Assembly: GCF_028769735.1 (NCBI RefSeq)
Contig: NC_088173.1
Coordinates: forward strand, 9,445,038 to 9,509,037
Source: Zonotrichia leucophrys gambelii
Taxonomy: Eukaryota > Chordata > Aves > Passeriformes > Passerellidae
DNA length: 64,000 nucleotides
Direction: 5' to 3'
Positions 48,901 through 63,300 of this stretch are shown here, in pieces. The notes under the pieces were generated by a model. The model was not told where the DNA came from. It worked only from the letters and a program-made list of their open reading frames with translations, and did no database searches. How positions within the stretch are numbered: the stretch's first letter is position 1; the number at the start of each line of letters is the position of its first letter. The position numbers and the translations under genes are program-made.

Positions 48901-50784
48901 TGGAGATTATGTTTCTGGTCTCTCATTATACTGGAGAGGAATTACGTGCCATGTCCTCTATGTCGGGCTAAAATCTGTTGCCTTTAAAATTGTAAGAAGT
49001 TTACATTTTACTTCAATAGAGGCAGGATATAATTCATTAATTACTGAAAATGAAATATTTAAAAGGAAGATTTTCCCTAGGAATGTAACACCAAAATACT
49101 GCCATGGAAATTAGATGGAAGAACAAGCCCAGAATATAAAAGAAGTTGTGGGTGCTGGTAGCTATAAGAGGAAAATTCTCTCCTCCACTCTAATATTGAA
49201 TGATAATTTGCAAAAAAGAGAAGAAATTGGTCATTTCCTGTAAAGGTGTAAAATGCTAATGAAAATCAGAAAATCTATAGAAACGAATATTTGACAGAAG
49301 TTTATTTGTAATACCTGAGTAATGTACTGTGGAGTATGAGAGTAGTTTTGCAATGGGAATGGTAATTTTTGATAAGATGAAGTTGCCACTAGAACAGTAA
49401 CAAATCCTTATAGAAAAGATAATTTCATTATGATCTGCTAAATTTCACTCCTTTGACTCATCTGGATTTAAATTTCCACTTGACATTATTTTATCCAAGT
49501 ATTATCCAATATATTTAAATTAATAAAGAGCTACTTGGATCTTGGCCTTTCAGAAGAAAATAGCTACAATGCTTTTAAACAGTGAATCAAGGCTTCCTCA
49601 GCTAGAATAAAATAATATTAATTATCATTGCTTATTTTTTACATCTGCCTAGCATAAAAATTGCATATTAAACAAGAGGATGGTAGATAATATATAATGA
49701 CCTGTTATTATATTAGGATGGCTATTGTTTTAGGTAGCAATAAAAGTAATGAATAATTTTGTTTTCATATTAATGTATTTAAAGAGATCTCTCCTGCTGA
49801 TATTCAATCTTGTACTAATCATTGTGTATCCAAGTAAAAGAATGTGTTCTTTTCACAGTGCAAGTAGAGAATTTAAGAGACAAATCAGCTTCTTTTTGCC
49901 TTCCACAGAAGGCTGTTTATTTTGCCTCATGCAGGGCTGAACATGTGCACTGAAGAAGCAGTTTGCTTTTGCCAGACAATGCTAAGCTTCCAAGCTTAAG
50001 AGAAAATTTGCAGTTCTTATTTAAATTTGATACAATATCCAGTGTTGTTATTCAAGACACATTTAGAAATATTGCTGACCCCAGTGTAAGACTTGTACAA
50101 CCTGAGAGTACTTTGATCCAAATGTAAGCTGATACAGAGAAGTTTTGTAAGCCTGACAAGTGTAGAGTGTAGGGAAATTCCTGATCCCCAAATTCCAGCC
50201 TGATCATGGAACCATTAGTTTAATGATAGCCAAGGAGCTCCAATAGCAATGAGCTATTATTTATTAGCCAAAGAGCTAATAAATCCCTTGATTTATATTA
50301 GAATTTTCTGCTAATGGTTGCAGCATTTGGAAATATTTTTCCATTAAATTTCTCTGATGTCTCCTTGGAAGTCTATTGAAAATGAACTCATTCTTTAAGC
50401 TTTAAGAAAAAAATTGTACTTTACTCTGGGTTCTACTTGATTTTTGTATTTAGGGATATCACCACAATTTTAATGTATAAAAAATAAAAACAGAGAAGCC
50501 ATGAGGGTTTCAAAGAGTTATGATAACTATTGAAGATCCTTATTTACCTTAAAAAAAAGTGACTAAGTTTTGTAGGAGAACTGAAGACAATGTGCTGCCA
50601 GCTGCAGTATATCTAAACCAGTGAGCAGTGGATAGATCTTTAGAAAATTCTTTTTTTTTTTAATCATGGGACTCTGGGCAGCATGTCAGAAACAGCAGCA
50701 ATTATTTGTCTACATCATAAAACGTATTTGTCAATTGTACATTGTATTATTAAGTATTATGACAAAGGCAAAATGCCTGTCCGC

Positions 50785-50808
50785 CACACAAACACACACA
50801 CATATATC
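50785..50808. repeat. CA/TA microsatellite
   Basis: CACAAACACACACACATATA, a short simple repeat. Confidence 0.8.
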
Positions 50809-53800
50809 TGTCCCACTGCTCTCAGTGCAGTTTTCTCAGGTTTGCTGTGGGATGGGTAGGGCACAGGTGCTGTGTAAGCAGGATTAACTCACAGGAGTAT
50901 CAGACTGTAGGCCTTATTTTTTCTCATTACTTGGGTGCCTAAGGGAGCCATGTTGGTATAACAAGAGCAAAGACTCTAAATAATTTTAATGTGCTTAAGT
51001 ATCTCCATTCCAGAAGAATCTATTTGGTTTTATTATGGATAGAGTATGCAGTTTAGTTGATAATAGCAGCACTGAGCCTTGAAATTAAGCAACACCAGCT
51101 AAAGAAGAGCTGTGTGGCAAAATGTGTTTCATGTCTGTAATTACAGACTTCAAAAACCCTCTCTTCCCTTGAAATCTCTTATAGATTGCCATCTAAAGGG
51201 AAATTTCTAAAACTGAGTTGAATGCTGGATATTTTCAAAACTCATGTGGGAGCATCACAGTAATGTGAGAAACATTAACTCTAAGGTTGTTGTAGTTATA
51301 ATTCTTTTGCAAGAATTGCCTTTTTCCTCAGCAAGATAGCAGTGATCATGATGTATCCTCCAGAAAGATATCCAAATGTTTCTCAGTGCGCATCACCTGC
51401 AGCTCAAGGTCTAATTACTCATTTTCACTATCTTCTTGTAATTGCATTTCTGTTTTGCAGAAGGCTGAAGATGAGTCATGGAGGAATTGTCTTCCACTCA
51501 TGTTAGCATCCATTCACACAGCTGCTTAAAAGGATTTTATCATGCTTATTGACTAGGGTGCCTCAAAACCTTGGATTCTGCAAAATGTACCCATATGAAA
51601 ATCTTCATGCACATAAGCAGCTTCACTTGAACAGTGGCTGTCATTCAGCAGTTACAGAGCTAGGTTCATGACTCTGAAACTTTTTAGTCCTATAAAGTTG
51701 ACAGTTATTTCTCTGGTGTTGGTAGCTATGACTTCAGGGTGGTTGAAGAGGAGCAAAGCATAAATCTAGGCTTTCAAAGCTTAATTCTACAGCTCCTTAA
51801 TTCTTTCAAATACAAAACTCAGCAAAATATTTCCTGATGTGTTTTGATGTTGGAATATCATATTTTCTTCTGGTGATTACATGTGGCCTTGTGCCCCTCT
51901 TGTAGGACTGCGGTACATTAATCAGGAGTGTAGTGTGACATCTTGGAGAAGCAGTAGGAAGGAATCTGCTGCCTCCTGCCCACTCCTTCAGTGAAGATGT
52001 TCTGAAGCCCAATACAACATTTAATTTCTATTTATGTATTCCCTCACTTTGACTGGGAAGTTGCTCTTAGATCTGTGGGAGGAAACAGGCATTTTGTGAC
52101 GTACACATATTTGAGAAAAGCCATGAGACTCTATTATTTCTGTATAGTGAGCATAGACACAACCAGAAATGGGACTTAAATCCTGCAATGTAGCCTCAGG
52201 CCAGTTCTTTTCAGGGATGTATATGTCAGAAACATGTGACAATAGGTAGTTGAGATGACAACAGGGAGTTGAGATGAAATGCTGTGTTGCAGTTGTCTCT
52301 GTTATTCACTGCTAGCTTGGCTTGCAGTGTCTGTGCAGGCACTCTGGTTGAGATGGCAGTTGTGGGAGTACAGCTGTTCTCTCTGAGGGACAGCTCATCT
52401 GGAGCAGACAGATGCTCTGAGCTGGAGCAGAGCCTGGACAGTGAGCCCAGCTGGATGCTAGCTGGCTTCTTGCTGGTCAAACACCTTCTCAAAGTCAGGC
52501 ATGCTGGGAGGTGCAGCACAGGGACACAGATGTCTGAATAAGCCCAGCCAGGCTTCAGCTTGGAGTATTAGCTGGAGTTCAGGGCCGGCCCTTGTAGACC
52601 TCCCAACAGAGCATTCACTAGTGACAAACCTGGAGCTCAGAGAGGGACAAGAACAAAGTTTCCTTGAGGGAAAGGAGACGATTTTTCGTTTTTTAGCTTA
52701 ACAGTGATGTGTTAATGCTTGGAACAGGCTTGAGGCAACACTGTGGCCCCAGTCAATGTTCTGGGAAACAAAAACCTACGATCTCCAGGTGACTCTGTGA
52801 CATATCTGAACTTGAGTGATACTCAGGCATATCTGTCTCTATGTCCTGAACTCCTGAAGCCACCCTGGCAGCCCCCTATGTGACTAAAAAGTAAAAGATT
52901 CTTAAGGAGACAAGAATTCTACAGCAAATGAGGGAGAGGTTTCTGGTTATATTGGTTGTGGATGAGGATGGAAGGTAGAGGTTTATTTGTGACTAAAATA
53001 TTTTAGAATAAATATGTTTGTTCTTTTTAAGCACAGTATATTGTCTGAGAAAGCCAAGTTGGCTTCTGTGTAGAGGTTCTGTGGGAGCTCTTTTCCTTTA
53101 CCCACTGATACTTACTGGCATTAGATAGCCTTCAGACACAATTGTCAGTGATTTGCCTGTGTATTCTGGAGAAAGTACCAGATGAACAGTGAGGCTCTGT
53201 GGTGTGTAGCTATGACATATTTGCCTTGCTGCTTGAGCACTGCCAAAGTTTTTTTCAGGACTTTCAATAAATCCCTAGGGTATGTTATAAAGAACTTCTG
53301 TATGAACCCATTAGTAATTCCCAGACAATGTCCAATGAGGGAGAACCCCAGGATTTTTTAATAAAAAATATGGCACAGAGGACTGGATGAAATATTGTAA
53401 AAAACATTTGGAATATTATCAAGAACTTTATGATACAGACCACTTGATGATACAGACTACTGACATCTTTCTTTTTTTCCTATGAAAAAACGTTTCCTAT
53501 TTTCATGTAATAATTGAATATAATATGTAAATTTGGTCCTTTAGTGTGTGTTTAGAAGTGGCTGTGTAGTCTCCATCACTAGCAGGACTCCAGCAGGACC
53601 TTATCTCCCATAAACAAAAACATTTAGCTCATACCTGAGGTATGGTTTAGAAATTGAGGCATATTTCCCTGTAAAGTTCATTTTTTCCCATGAGTTAGCT
53701 ACAGCTTCCTCATTATCTCCTGTTTCTATAACCTTTTTTACCTCTTTACTCTGTCTCCATTCCAGAGGGGTTTTTGAGTATAACCTGTTGAGACCCTTTC

Positions 53801-53900
53801 CTCAGATTCAGAAGCAGCTGCTCACAAATTAGTAATCGTCACAATTCTTACTGAGAAGTTTTTGGGCATCAGAAAAACGCTGTCCCACTCATTGTTGACA

Positions 53901-53925
53901 TGCAAACCATAGCATATGGTTTGCA
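53901..53925. repeat. Perfect 11-bp inverted repeat (hairpin)
   Basis: TGCAAACCATA, loop GCA, TATGGTTTGCA. The arms are perfectly complementary. Each arm contains an octamer-like (A)TGCAAA core in opposite orientation. Possible readings are a hairpin in RNA, a paired POU/C-EBP site, or chance. Confidence 0.75.
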
Positions 53926-56000
53926 ATTAAAAGCTTCCTCGCTGTGGAAAAGAAAAACTTCTCTCCTGTGGAAAATGCTGTGTGTGTAGCAGGTAGGCTA
54001 ACAAGGAAAATTAGGCATATTAGGAATTTTGCCTGCTTTAGTTGAGACTGGGCAAAGAAAATTTTGGATTGAATAGCAGATGATGTGTAAGATATGATTT
54101 CTTCTGTTGTTTAAGGAAAAATAAATCCCAATAGCCCATCAGTTCCAGACTAGTCTCAGAAAAAGGACTTTCATGTGTTCTGCAGTGAATTACATTTTTA
54201 TGTTCAAATCGATTGAACATTAAGAAGGAAAAAACCCATATGTCAGAAATGTCAGTTTCTATTTAAGAAAGCTTCATCACAGTTGTTACAATTCTATTAC
54301 TCCCCTGCATGCCAAATCAATCATAAGAGCTTGAAAAAAACAATCAAACAGACATTCTTAAAATTGTTCTTGTTTGAATTAGCCTCCAAGATCTTTCAAA
54401 TGGCAAAGCCCACATTAGGATTTTTCTAAATTTCTGTTCATGAGGCTCTCTTGTGTTAGATTTAAGTAGGCTACATACAATAGCTTTTTATTTTTGTAAA
54501 GTACTATGGAGCCAGTCAAAGCCAGACAATATAATTAGTATTTCTTATTCCCTGGACTGTCCCAGTAAGGCTGTTACTAACTTTGATAACATCTTGGAGA
54601 GTGACTCAGATACACTTTCAGATAATTCTCCATTGAAATTGGATGCATAATTTCTATTATAAAAAAGGCAGATAATTAATGGCTCTGATTTTATTTAAAG
54701 TATTTAAGCCTTGTTAACTCTTTCAGATAACATTACAGAAATAATAAAATGAAACTGAAGTGTAGAACTCTAATTGCTGGATATCAATTATAAAATGATT
54801 AATTTTTCACTAAGATGATAATGTGAGCTTGAAGAAGCAGCTTAAGTAGGAGGCAAGATAGGAAATTTGTCCAGTACTCTGGCAGAGAAGTGTGAAGACA
54901 GAAGGCAGTGTCCCTTACAAAGGGATTTTGTCTAGGAATGCAGATGGGTTTCTTCCTTGAGACAGATACAGTGCTCATCATTGAAAGCTCTACTCTTTCA
55001 GACATTTGTCTGTCTCATGGCACTAACAGTTTGGTATCTGCCAAAACTCATCATGTGATGAAATTTAACCACATGATAATGGCATTCATGGAAGATAGCA
55101 CATTGCTCTTGTCCTCAGCTGGCTTCTGGAAAATGTGAATAATGGGGTTTGTGGTTTTAGGAAAAAAATTCTACCTTTTCCTAGGAATTAGATTTCCAAA
55201 TCTGAAGTATTTGTCTCTTTATCTACCGAGAATTTTGTGGAAAAGCCTAATGCTATTATTTCAAAAATTTAGCCTCATATTCAGGGATTCAACAAAGTTG
55301 TCTTTCAGTGCTCTTGTCTGACACAGAACTCGTGCCTAGGTCTAGAGTCTCCCTGAGATTCAGTGCAAAGTTTCCTAGACTAGGATTTAAGTGAGTTAGC
55401 TCAAATACTGAATGTGGGCTAACTATGAGATGGGTCTCTTTGATAAGTAAATTAAGCCCTCTATATTGCAATTCTGCTCAAGATGGTGAACAGAAGGTTA
55501 GATACCTATGTCGGACCCATTAGGGACTTAAAAACATAGCAACAGGCAGACAAGGCTTAAACAAAAGACTTGGGTCCCAAGAGTAATGGCCATTTCTGAA
55601 AATACAACCTCACACGTTTGTGGTAAAAGGCGAGGTTGAAAAAAGCAGCCTGAGGCTGTAGAACAAGAGGTTGTCCCCACAAACCCACCAAAGGGAGAGG
55701 AAGATATTAACTTAACTATTGTCTCAGATCTTAAAAATAGAGATTTTTATTTGCAGCTACAACAGGTTGCATCTCTGTTCAAAAATTTTGCTGAAAGATG
55801 AGAAAACTCACAATCTTTTGTTTCTTTCTTTCTGTCACTGATGCTTCATGCTTAGTGAACGTAGCTCTCTACAGTGAAATTACTCAGATATCTGTAGATT
55901 GCTTTGTAAGGGGTCATCTTTCTGACTAAACTCCTTTGAACACTAATGACCAAAGAATGTTGTATTTCAACATGTTTCTGTTCTTCTTTTCTTTTCTAGA

Positions 56001-57300
56001 ACCACAGAATCACTGAGGTTGGAAAAGACCTCCATGACTGGGTCCAGCCATAAACCCAGCACTACCCTCTTTACGGTTAAACCATATCCCCAGGTGTCAC
56101 ATCCACACATCTTGTGGCCATTTCCAGGGCTGGTGATTCCATCAGTTCCCTGGGCAGCCCGTTTGAATGCTTGACCAGTCTTTCAGAGATGAAATTTTTC
56201 CTAATATTCAATCTTAACCTCTGCTGGAGCAACTTGAGTCTTTGTCTTTTCAGTTGTTCCCAGGAACAAGAAACCAGCCCTGATCTTGCTACAACCTCTC
56301 AAGTGTTTGTAGAGAGCGATAAGGTGCTCCTTGAACCTCCTTTTCTCCAGCCTGCCCACCCACAGCCCCCTCAGCCACTCACCATAAGATTTATGCTCCA
56401 AAGCTTTCCCCAGCTCCATTGCACTTCTCTGGATTTGCTCCCGCCCCTCAATGTCCTTTTTGCAGTGAGGGGCCCAGAAATGAATGCAGGATTTGAGGTG
56501 TGGCCTCACCAGTGCTGAGCACAGGGGGCAATCCCTGCCCTGCTCCTGCTGGCCACACTGTTGCTGACACAGGCTGGGGTGCCATTGGCCTGCTTGGCCA
56601 CCTGGGCACAGCTGGCTCATGTTCAGCCCCTGTCACCAGCACCCCCAGGTCCTTTTCTGCTGGGCAGCTTTCAGCCAGTCAAGATGATCTGCTTTATTGC
56701 CTTCCCTGGTACCAAGGTCAGGCTGATGGGCCTCTAGTTCCCTGGCTCCTCCTGAACCATCTTGTAGATGGGTGTCCCATTTGCTAAATTCCAGAAAATA
56801 CGGCCTCTCAGTTGGCCAGGACTGCTGGTTAATTATGGAAGGTGGCCCGATGAATACTTCCACCAGCTCCCTCAGCACCTTTGGGTGGATCCCATCTGTC
56901 CCCATGAGCTTGTGTGGGTCTAAGTGGTGTAGCAGGTTGTTGACCCATGATCCGTTTGGATTATGGATTATGGGGATTTCATTGTGCTTCCTCTCCCTGT
57001 TTCTAGCTCTGGGGGCTGGGTACCCCAAGGGCACCTGGTTCTACTAAAGCAAAGAGGACATTATGCACATCAGCCATTTTCCCGTCCATTGTCACTATGT
57101 TTCCCTCTGCATCCAGTAAAGGCTGAAGAGTCTCCTTAGCCCTCCTTGTGTTTTTGATCCATAGAAACATTTTTGGTTGTGTTTTTTTGGAAGCAGAACA
57201 AGTTCTAGCTGAGCTTTGTCCCTTCTATTTTTTCCCCTTCATAGCATCACAACATCCTTGAAATCCTTCCAAGCTGCATGCCCCTTCTTCCAAAAGTGAT
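56001..57300 (-). mobile_element. CR1 LINE copy, 5' truncated and internally deleted
   Basis: A - strand CR1 of about 1.3 kb. From its 3' end on the + strand it shows ACCACAGAATCACTGAGG, TTGGAAAAGACCTCCATGAC, TTCTCCAGCCTGCCCACC, GTGTGGCCTCACCAGTGC, GGCTCATGTTCAGCCC and CACCCCCAGGTCC. Near 56680 the order jumps straight to GATCTGCTTTATTGCCTTC, skipping several hundred bases of the reverse-transcriptase region present in typical copies. Beyond that, CTCCCTCAGCACCTTTGGG, TAAGTGGTGTAGCAGG, GTCACTATGTTTCCCTC and TAGAAACATTTTTGG continue the body to about 57300. Confidence 0.93.
56690..57034 (-). pseudogene. CR1 reverse-transcriptase fragment
   Basis: On the - strand a 133-codon open stretch (56633-57034) carries the CR1 RT region before the catalytic palm. 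It contains LLHHLDPHK, MGTDGIHPKVLREL and IINQQSW, which correspond to the conserved GPDGIHP / VLREL / YQQSW words of CR1 ORF2. After about residue 75 the frame no longer follows CR1, and the YxDD active-site region is absent because of the internal deletion. It is a dead fragment with no endonuclease domain and cannot support retrotransposition. Confidence 0.8.
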
Positions 57301-60300
57301 ACAAATGAATATTCCAACAAAAGAATAGACCAAATTCGCCGCTTCAACTATAATGCAAAGTCACTTCTTTAGGTCAGGCAGAAGTATCCTTCTTATAGCC
57401 AAGGAAAACAACTTCCTCTGCCTAGCCTTTATGGATGTTTTCTTTTTTGAGATTGTCCTTTCTGATGAGTGTATATGTACCACTTCCCCTTCCTTTGCTG
57501 GTTAGCCTATGGAAATGTTTCTTGTAGAGCAGAGCCAGCTCTCCAGGATCTATGAAGAGGTATATTTTAAAAAGGCATATGTTAGCTGATCAAAGTTCTG
57601 AAAGGATTTTTGTTGATCTGAGGGACGAATTGGTTGGAGATGGCCAAGAATGCCTTCATGTGTTACTGTAAATGATTTATGAACCCCGGGTTTTCATAGC
57701 ATGTTAAAAATTCATATGAACATTAGATTTAAAATTTAATTATCTGAACTAGCTGAAGCACTTCTTCAGGCTTGTAATTGGGCAGATATATAGCATTATA
57801 CACAGCAGGGGAGACTTGACACTTGTGTCCAGATCATCAGATGAATTATGTAGCCTACTGTCATTGATGAAGTCTAAATTTGGTACTTGAATAACTTAGT
57901 ATCTCCCTTTAATCATACAAATACAGAATATGTCAATAATATATGTTTACTCTTAGGCCGATTTTGCTAAATTTCTTTAGACATTTTTGGATTAGTAGAC
58001 AGTAATAACTTATTTAACTAGGAAGCACTACTAAATGTGAGTAGTGATGGTAAAATCTGACCCTGCATCTGTTCTTTGCAGGAAAAAATAGAAAACAGTT
58101 ACCTTGCACTTAATTTTCTTCTTTATTCAAATCACATTTGAATAATTTAGAGCCATGAAAATTCTGAGTAGTAAAAGTAATAATAATAAACCTGTGGGGC
58201 TTGAGGTATAACACAGAAATAGGTTTCCTTTTTCCTGTGTACAGTCATTTCAGAAATGCTTGCTGCCTGAACTGGGACCAGCCAGCCAGTCCTTTTTGAG
58301 AAAGGCCTGTGCAGAACAGAATGTAAAGTTTGTGTCAACCTTGAGAGATCCTTTGATCTTAACAGCTGTGTGTCCTGAATGCACACCAGCATGAGCTCTG
58401 AAAGGTTTGTTTATATGATCTTCCTCCATCAGAGCATGAAATCTTCCTCCATCACCCTTCTCAAGACTCCTGAATAAGGTCATCAATACTCATGGAAAGG
58501 TTTCAGAGTCTTGAGGATATGTTTAAAAGGTGTGACACAACCTAGCTTTCTGCCATAATGCAGAATTCAGCTCCTGCATCCTGGGGTAGTGAGCCTTTTG
58601 GGCTGAGGTGTTCACCAAACTGATCTCCAGGCTCAGATCAGAGGTTGAAATGTGGGAGCTGAGCTAAAGAGACAAGGCACAATCATGGGATTACTGACTG
58701 ATCTGGACCTCTTATACTACTCATATGCTTGAAGAGTGATTCAGATGCTTAGATGATGAGCATGGGTTGAGAGTGTGTGTAGAACAGAAAAACACAGTTA
58801 AATGAGCAAGTGAAACACATGTACGAAGCAAAAACATTTCATTTATAAAAATACCAAACAGAAACTAGGGAAAATATCATGTCTCTAGGAGAAGAGCACT
58901 GAAAATTTCTGATAAATGTTTGTTTCTATTATTAAAATATGATCTACAAATAGATATAATATAAACCAAACTGTGGAGTAATACAAGTAAGACAAGAACT
59001 ACTAATGCTGCAAAATAGTATTCAACTCCAACAAATTATATGTTTCCAAAAATATTTTATGTTCATGTCTATTAAGTACCAAAGAAAGCCAGTCACATTT
59101 CTAGTTGGTCTGATTGTAAGTATTTATCAAAGCAGCACAAGAATCTCAAGGGGCACTTCACATTAGTAGCAAGTGCAAATTTGGGAACAGAGTGTGGTCT
59201 TGTGATTCTTACTCTGAATCAATCAACCAAAAAACACTTTTTTTTAAAAGACTCATAAATCCTAACATCCCTATATTTTGCCATCTGATCTACTTTCTGA
59301 ACTCCAGTCTAAATGCATCTCATATTAAACTAAGGAATATCTAGATATTCACTCAAATGAAGACAGTAAGGTTCAGTGCAGTGGTCTAAGTCTAGATTTC
59401 AGTGCCATTTGTGATGACTCAAGGAATCCTGCCGGGCTTCCACACTTCTGCAGAAAAGCACAGGTTTTGTACAGTTCCTGCATAGTATTTTTTGGTCTTG
59501 TGGGGATATTTCAGATGCACGGTCCCCTCTCTGTGGCCATCTAAACTGAGATATCTTCATCTGTGAGGAAGTACTTGTAACTTGGGTTATATAACTAAAC
59601 ACACTTCCAAACAGGTGACTCAGCAGCATCCATTTGTCTGATTTAGTGAGAATTGTCTATGTTGTCTAAGTGCAGATATGTGGTTAGCAAGCTCTAAAAT
59701 CTTTGCTCTGGATGCAGAACTAGAACACAGCTATGTGACAAGTGTGATTTGCAGTGGCTAAACTGCTAGAAGCCAAACAGCTTGCTGTGTAACCATATCC
59801 AGAGAAGGTAAAGAAGTTCCCTCTCTGTCCCTCTGAATGCAATAACATTCAGCATCCTGGCCCTTAACAGACATTTCCCTTCAGGCTGTCGTTGCAATTC
59901 CTGTCAAAATACAGAGGTGCCAAACTAAAGTCAACTCATGCTCAAGAACATTTTGCACAGCTTTTCTTTTTGAAGATTTTGGTAGTACTGCATTTCAACC
60001 ACATCTTTTTACTCCTTATGCCAGGTGCTGTTTCTGCCACTGGTCATTCTCTTGAGGCCTAAATGCTTCAAGTAAGATCAATAGAGGAACGTGTTCATTT
60101 CTCCCTGCTGGTGACAACAGTATGCTTCCAAAGGAGAAATCTGAATGTTCTTGGAAAGTAAGCTCTATGGGTAAGTCTAAAATAGCTAACCATTTCAAAA
60201 TCTGCTGAAGTTCTGTTGTGTGTTTTGGGCGTTCTTACTGGTATTAGGATCCTTCAGAGGCACATAGCTGAAGAAAAGTGAACCTACAACTTTAGTGAAC

Positions 60301-63300
60301 TAAAGAAGGTATATTTTCAAGATGAGAAGTGAAATTCAGAAAGACAGTTTATTATAAAAAGTGAAAAAAAAGCTTTGTCAACAATTAAGTAAAAGCCTCT
60401 GTTAAAGACCTAGGCAGGCCTTAATTACAGGCAGCTCCCTTCAAAATGGAAAAAGTTCCATAATAAAGAACCAGGATAGCAACTCAGTACTTAGTGCCCC
60501 TGTGAGTGCAGTGAATTCCCTGCTCAGCATGGGTCTTCTTGGGAAGTGAAGCTGAGGGAGCTAATGCCTGGGATGAGAAATTTCCAAGTGAGGTTGTGTT
60601 CTTTTGTGCCTGGAACTGCAATGGACTGCACCAGCAGTTCAGCAGCCTTGTCAGGATTTTCCTCAAGATTTTTCTCCTTTCTGGAGAAGGAAAAGGAAAG
60701 GTATTAAAAAGTTTTAGATATGAAAAGAGAGTAAGATTCCCAAGACCTAACAATTGACTTAATTCCTATTCAGAGCATAGCGTAGGGGTGCTTTCACAAC
60801 CTGCAATTGTTGCACACCCGCAATTCTGTGGCCTGGGGAGGGAGCACAGGGATTTAGGAGAGTAGATTGTGGGTAGTACATGAAATACAGCCCCACAAAG
60901 CCAAATTGTGAAGACTTGCTGATCTTTTAATCAGATATCTATCACAGCACTGGCTGGAGACCCTCTTATATGAACTTATTATCTGAAGTTAGAGATAAAG
61001 GCCTTTGAGAAAGATCTTTGAGGTGTAGTCTCCAGAATGCCACATCATTGTTCTTCAGCACCCACTTCCACTTCCACTTGCTTTCTGAATGTGAGTTTCC
61101 TCTTGCTCATAGGAGGGTACAGAAAGATTCTGGAATGAAGTGGTTAAGGTAGAAGTTTCTGGTGAGATTATGATAAACATGGATAGAGATTTGCTCTAGA
61201 GATCTCATCCCCCTGTGTGGACACCCATAACTATAATAGGAGTTCTTCCCAGATCTTAATAAGCTCCTACTTATTATTGAATTAATTGTTATGGGGTTAA
61301 GAAAAAGGCACATTTTTTGCTAAGTCTGTTCTTCTGGACTGAGAGGACTCTGCAACTCTTCATCACATGTTCTTTGCTTGGTTTTATTTTTAGTAATGTT
61401 CTCTTCATTTTTTGGTTTTTGGGTTTTTTTTCAAAATATCTTTTCATAAAACTAAATTAAACTAAAAGAGAAGAGAGAGAAAATCAGTTTGCAATGAGGC
61501 ATAAGACACTTCACTTTGTTACTGTAGCGTAAAAATGGGCAAAGGCAAAGGTCCTGGAATATAATAGATCTATGAGCCATCTCTAAGTGCTTCCAAAAGA
61601 ATTCCTTTCCATCAATCTATTTTTAAATACAAAAGAATAGAAAAAACATTTTCAGCATTTCACTGGATTGAGTATGCAAGAGGAGTACCATGGGAATAAG
61701 TTTAGAAACACTGAGAACTCAAATTCAGACTCTTTGATGTTAACAGCTTTTCTTGCCAAGACAGAATATTTTTCTCTACTTAAGATAGAAATTCTCAGTG
61801 TTACACATATGCAGCTAAAGTGAGAATTTTCCTAGTTCTGATGCAGGTTAGACAAGAAGGTCTTACTGGAGCACATCACCTGTGTTTTCTGCTTCTTAGT
61901 GATCAGAAGAATTAAATTAGGCTAATCTCCCTGCCACCTCCTCTTCCCCCCATGAAATGGGCTGGTGGACAAGAAACCAGAGCTCTGTGCTCTGGGTGAA
62001 GATGAGCACTTTGGGCTATTTGGTCCTGAGAATTATAGGATTGGGTCTGGAAGGGAAGAATAGCAGCCTCAGGCACTATGGAGAAAAGTCAGAGGACTCT
62101 ACAGTCCCAGAAAAACAATTTCTGCTTGGAGCTTAGGGTGCCAGAGAGCTGACATATTCCCAGTAGCTCAGGTACCTCGTTCAGCAAAAGAACCTAAAGT
62201 CCTATTCTAAGCTCATCTTCCAGCTGAAGAAAGGAAAAGATAAGAAAGATGCACATGGTCTTGCTGTGATGGATCTTGGTCTGCTGTCACTATGAGGAGA
62301 CTGTGAACATGGAATCCTTCCATACTGCCCATGTGGCACTGCCTATTCATGGTGTGTGACCCATTCCATGGGGGGACTGATGGGATGCTCACTTACTGTA
62401 TTTCTTTCTGTCTGGTACAATAGAGAGTGGCTTTAGCAGCATTTGAAACCATTTTTGATCGTTCTGTTTTTACAGTGTTTGTGTTTCTTGTTCAATACAC
62501 CAAAATCACATGAGAACTGAATCACATTCACCCATTTCCAAACTGTGTGTGACAATCTGCACAGTATGAGAAATTAATAGCAGTTGTATCTTTCAAGCTC
62601 AGTAACTCAGGCATCAGAAGAGCCAACTTTTTTTAAATTCTAACTAGATTTTTAATGCACCTGGTAAATGTCTGCCTTTTCATAAACACAATTTCCCTTC
62701 TGCTGAAATAAGCACAAAAAATACTAATGCAGGTCAAGTAGTTTATTGTTGGTATGAGCAACACCATAAATAACCCATAATGAATGTAAAATGAATAATG
62801 AGTAGCTGTCATTTTATGATTTAAGATTCTTTAAACAAAAGACAAGGCAGTAAGAAAATCAAAGAAAAAGGTTCCTGAAAAGACAAAGGAAAGCAATGTT
62901 ACAGCTGAGCTCCTTTTTTCACTTTTGCTGTGACACTGGTGGGAGAGCAACTGTGGAGGTCAGTGGAGCCCCAGATGAAGGCTTGGAAAAGCTCTAAAAT
63001 GTGTTGAGAACAAAGATGCCCTGAATCTCTGCAAGAACACTTTTGAGCTTAAAGAGCTGAATCTGAAGGAAGAGTACTGCCTCCAGTTTCCCACATCTCC
63101 TGGGACAGCTGGTCAAAAGCCTGGTAAGACCCTGTTGAGAGAGTGCACTGAGTCACATTTGGCACCACAGACAAATCCTTTCTCTGAGCAATGTCCACCA
63201 CACTGTTCTAGTCTGTTTTAAGCTGTTTGTAAATTGAATAACTAAAGCAGTCTGGGACAGGGTGAGTGTCTAGAAAGCTAAGGTGAACTCTGGCTTATTC

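Larger units (their letters stand above)
37676..56000. other. Long unique noncoding interval
   Basis: About 18 kb with no recognisable transposon and no supportable gene. It holds a candidate conserved element at 38640-38860, an exon-like 90-nt interval at 39654-39743, a T15 run near 40051-40065, a 22-bp tandem duplication at 43183-43224, a GC-richer patch at 43310-43580, an enhancer-like patch at 45560-45900, a CA/TA repeat at 50785-50808, a GC-richer patch at 52320-52640 and a perfect hairpin at 53901-53925. Open frames are short and featureless. Confidence 0.55.

Noticed and set aside
56201..56620. 139-codon frame on the - strand
   Set aside because: It is the 3' region of the CR1 copy downstream of the RT; not an independent gene.
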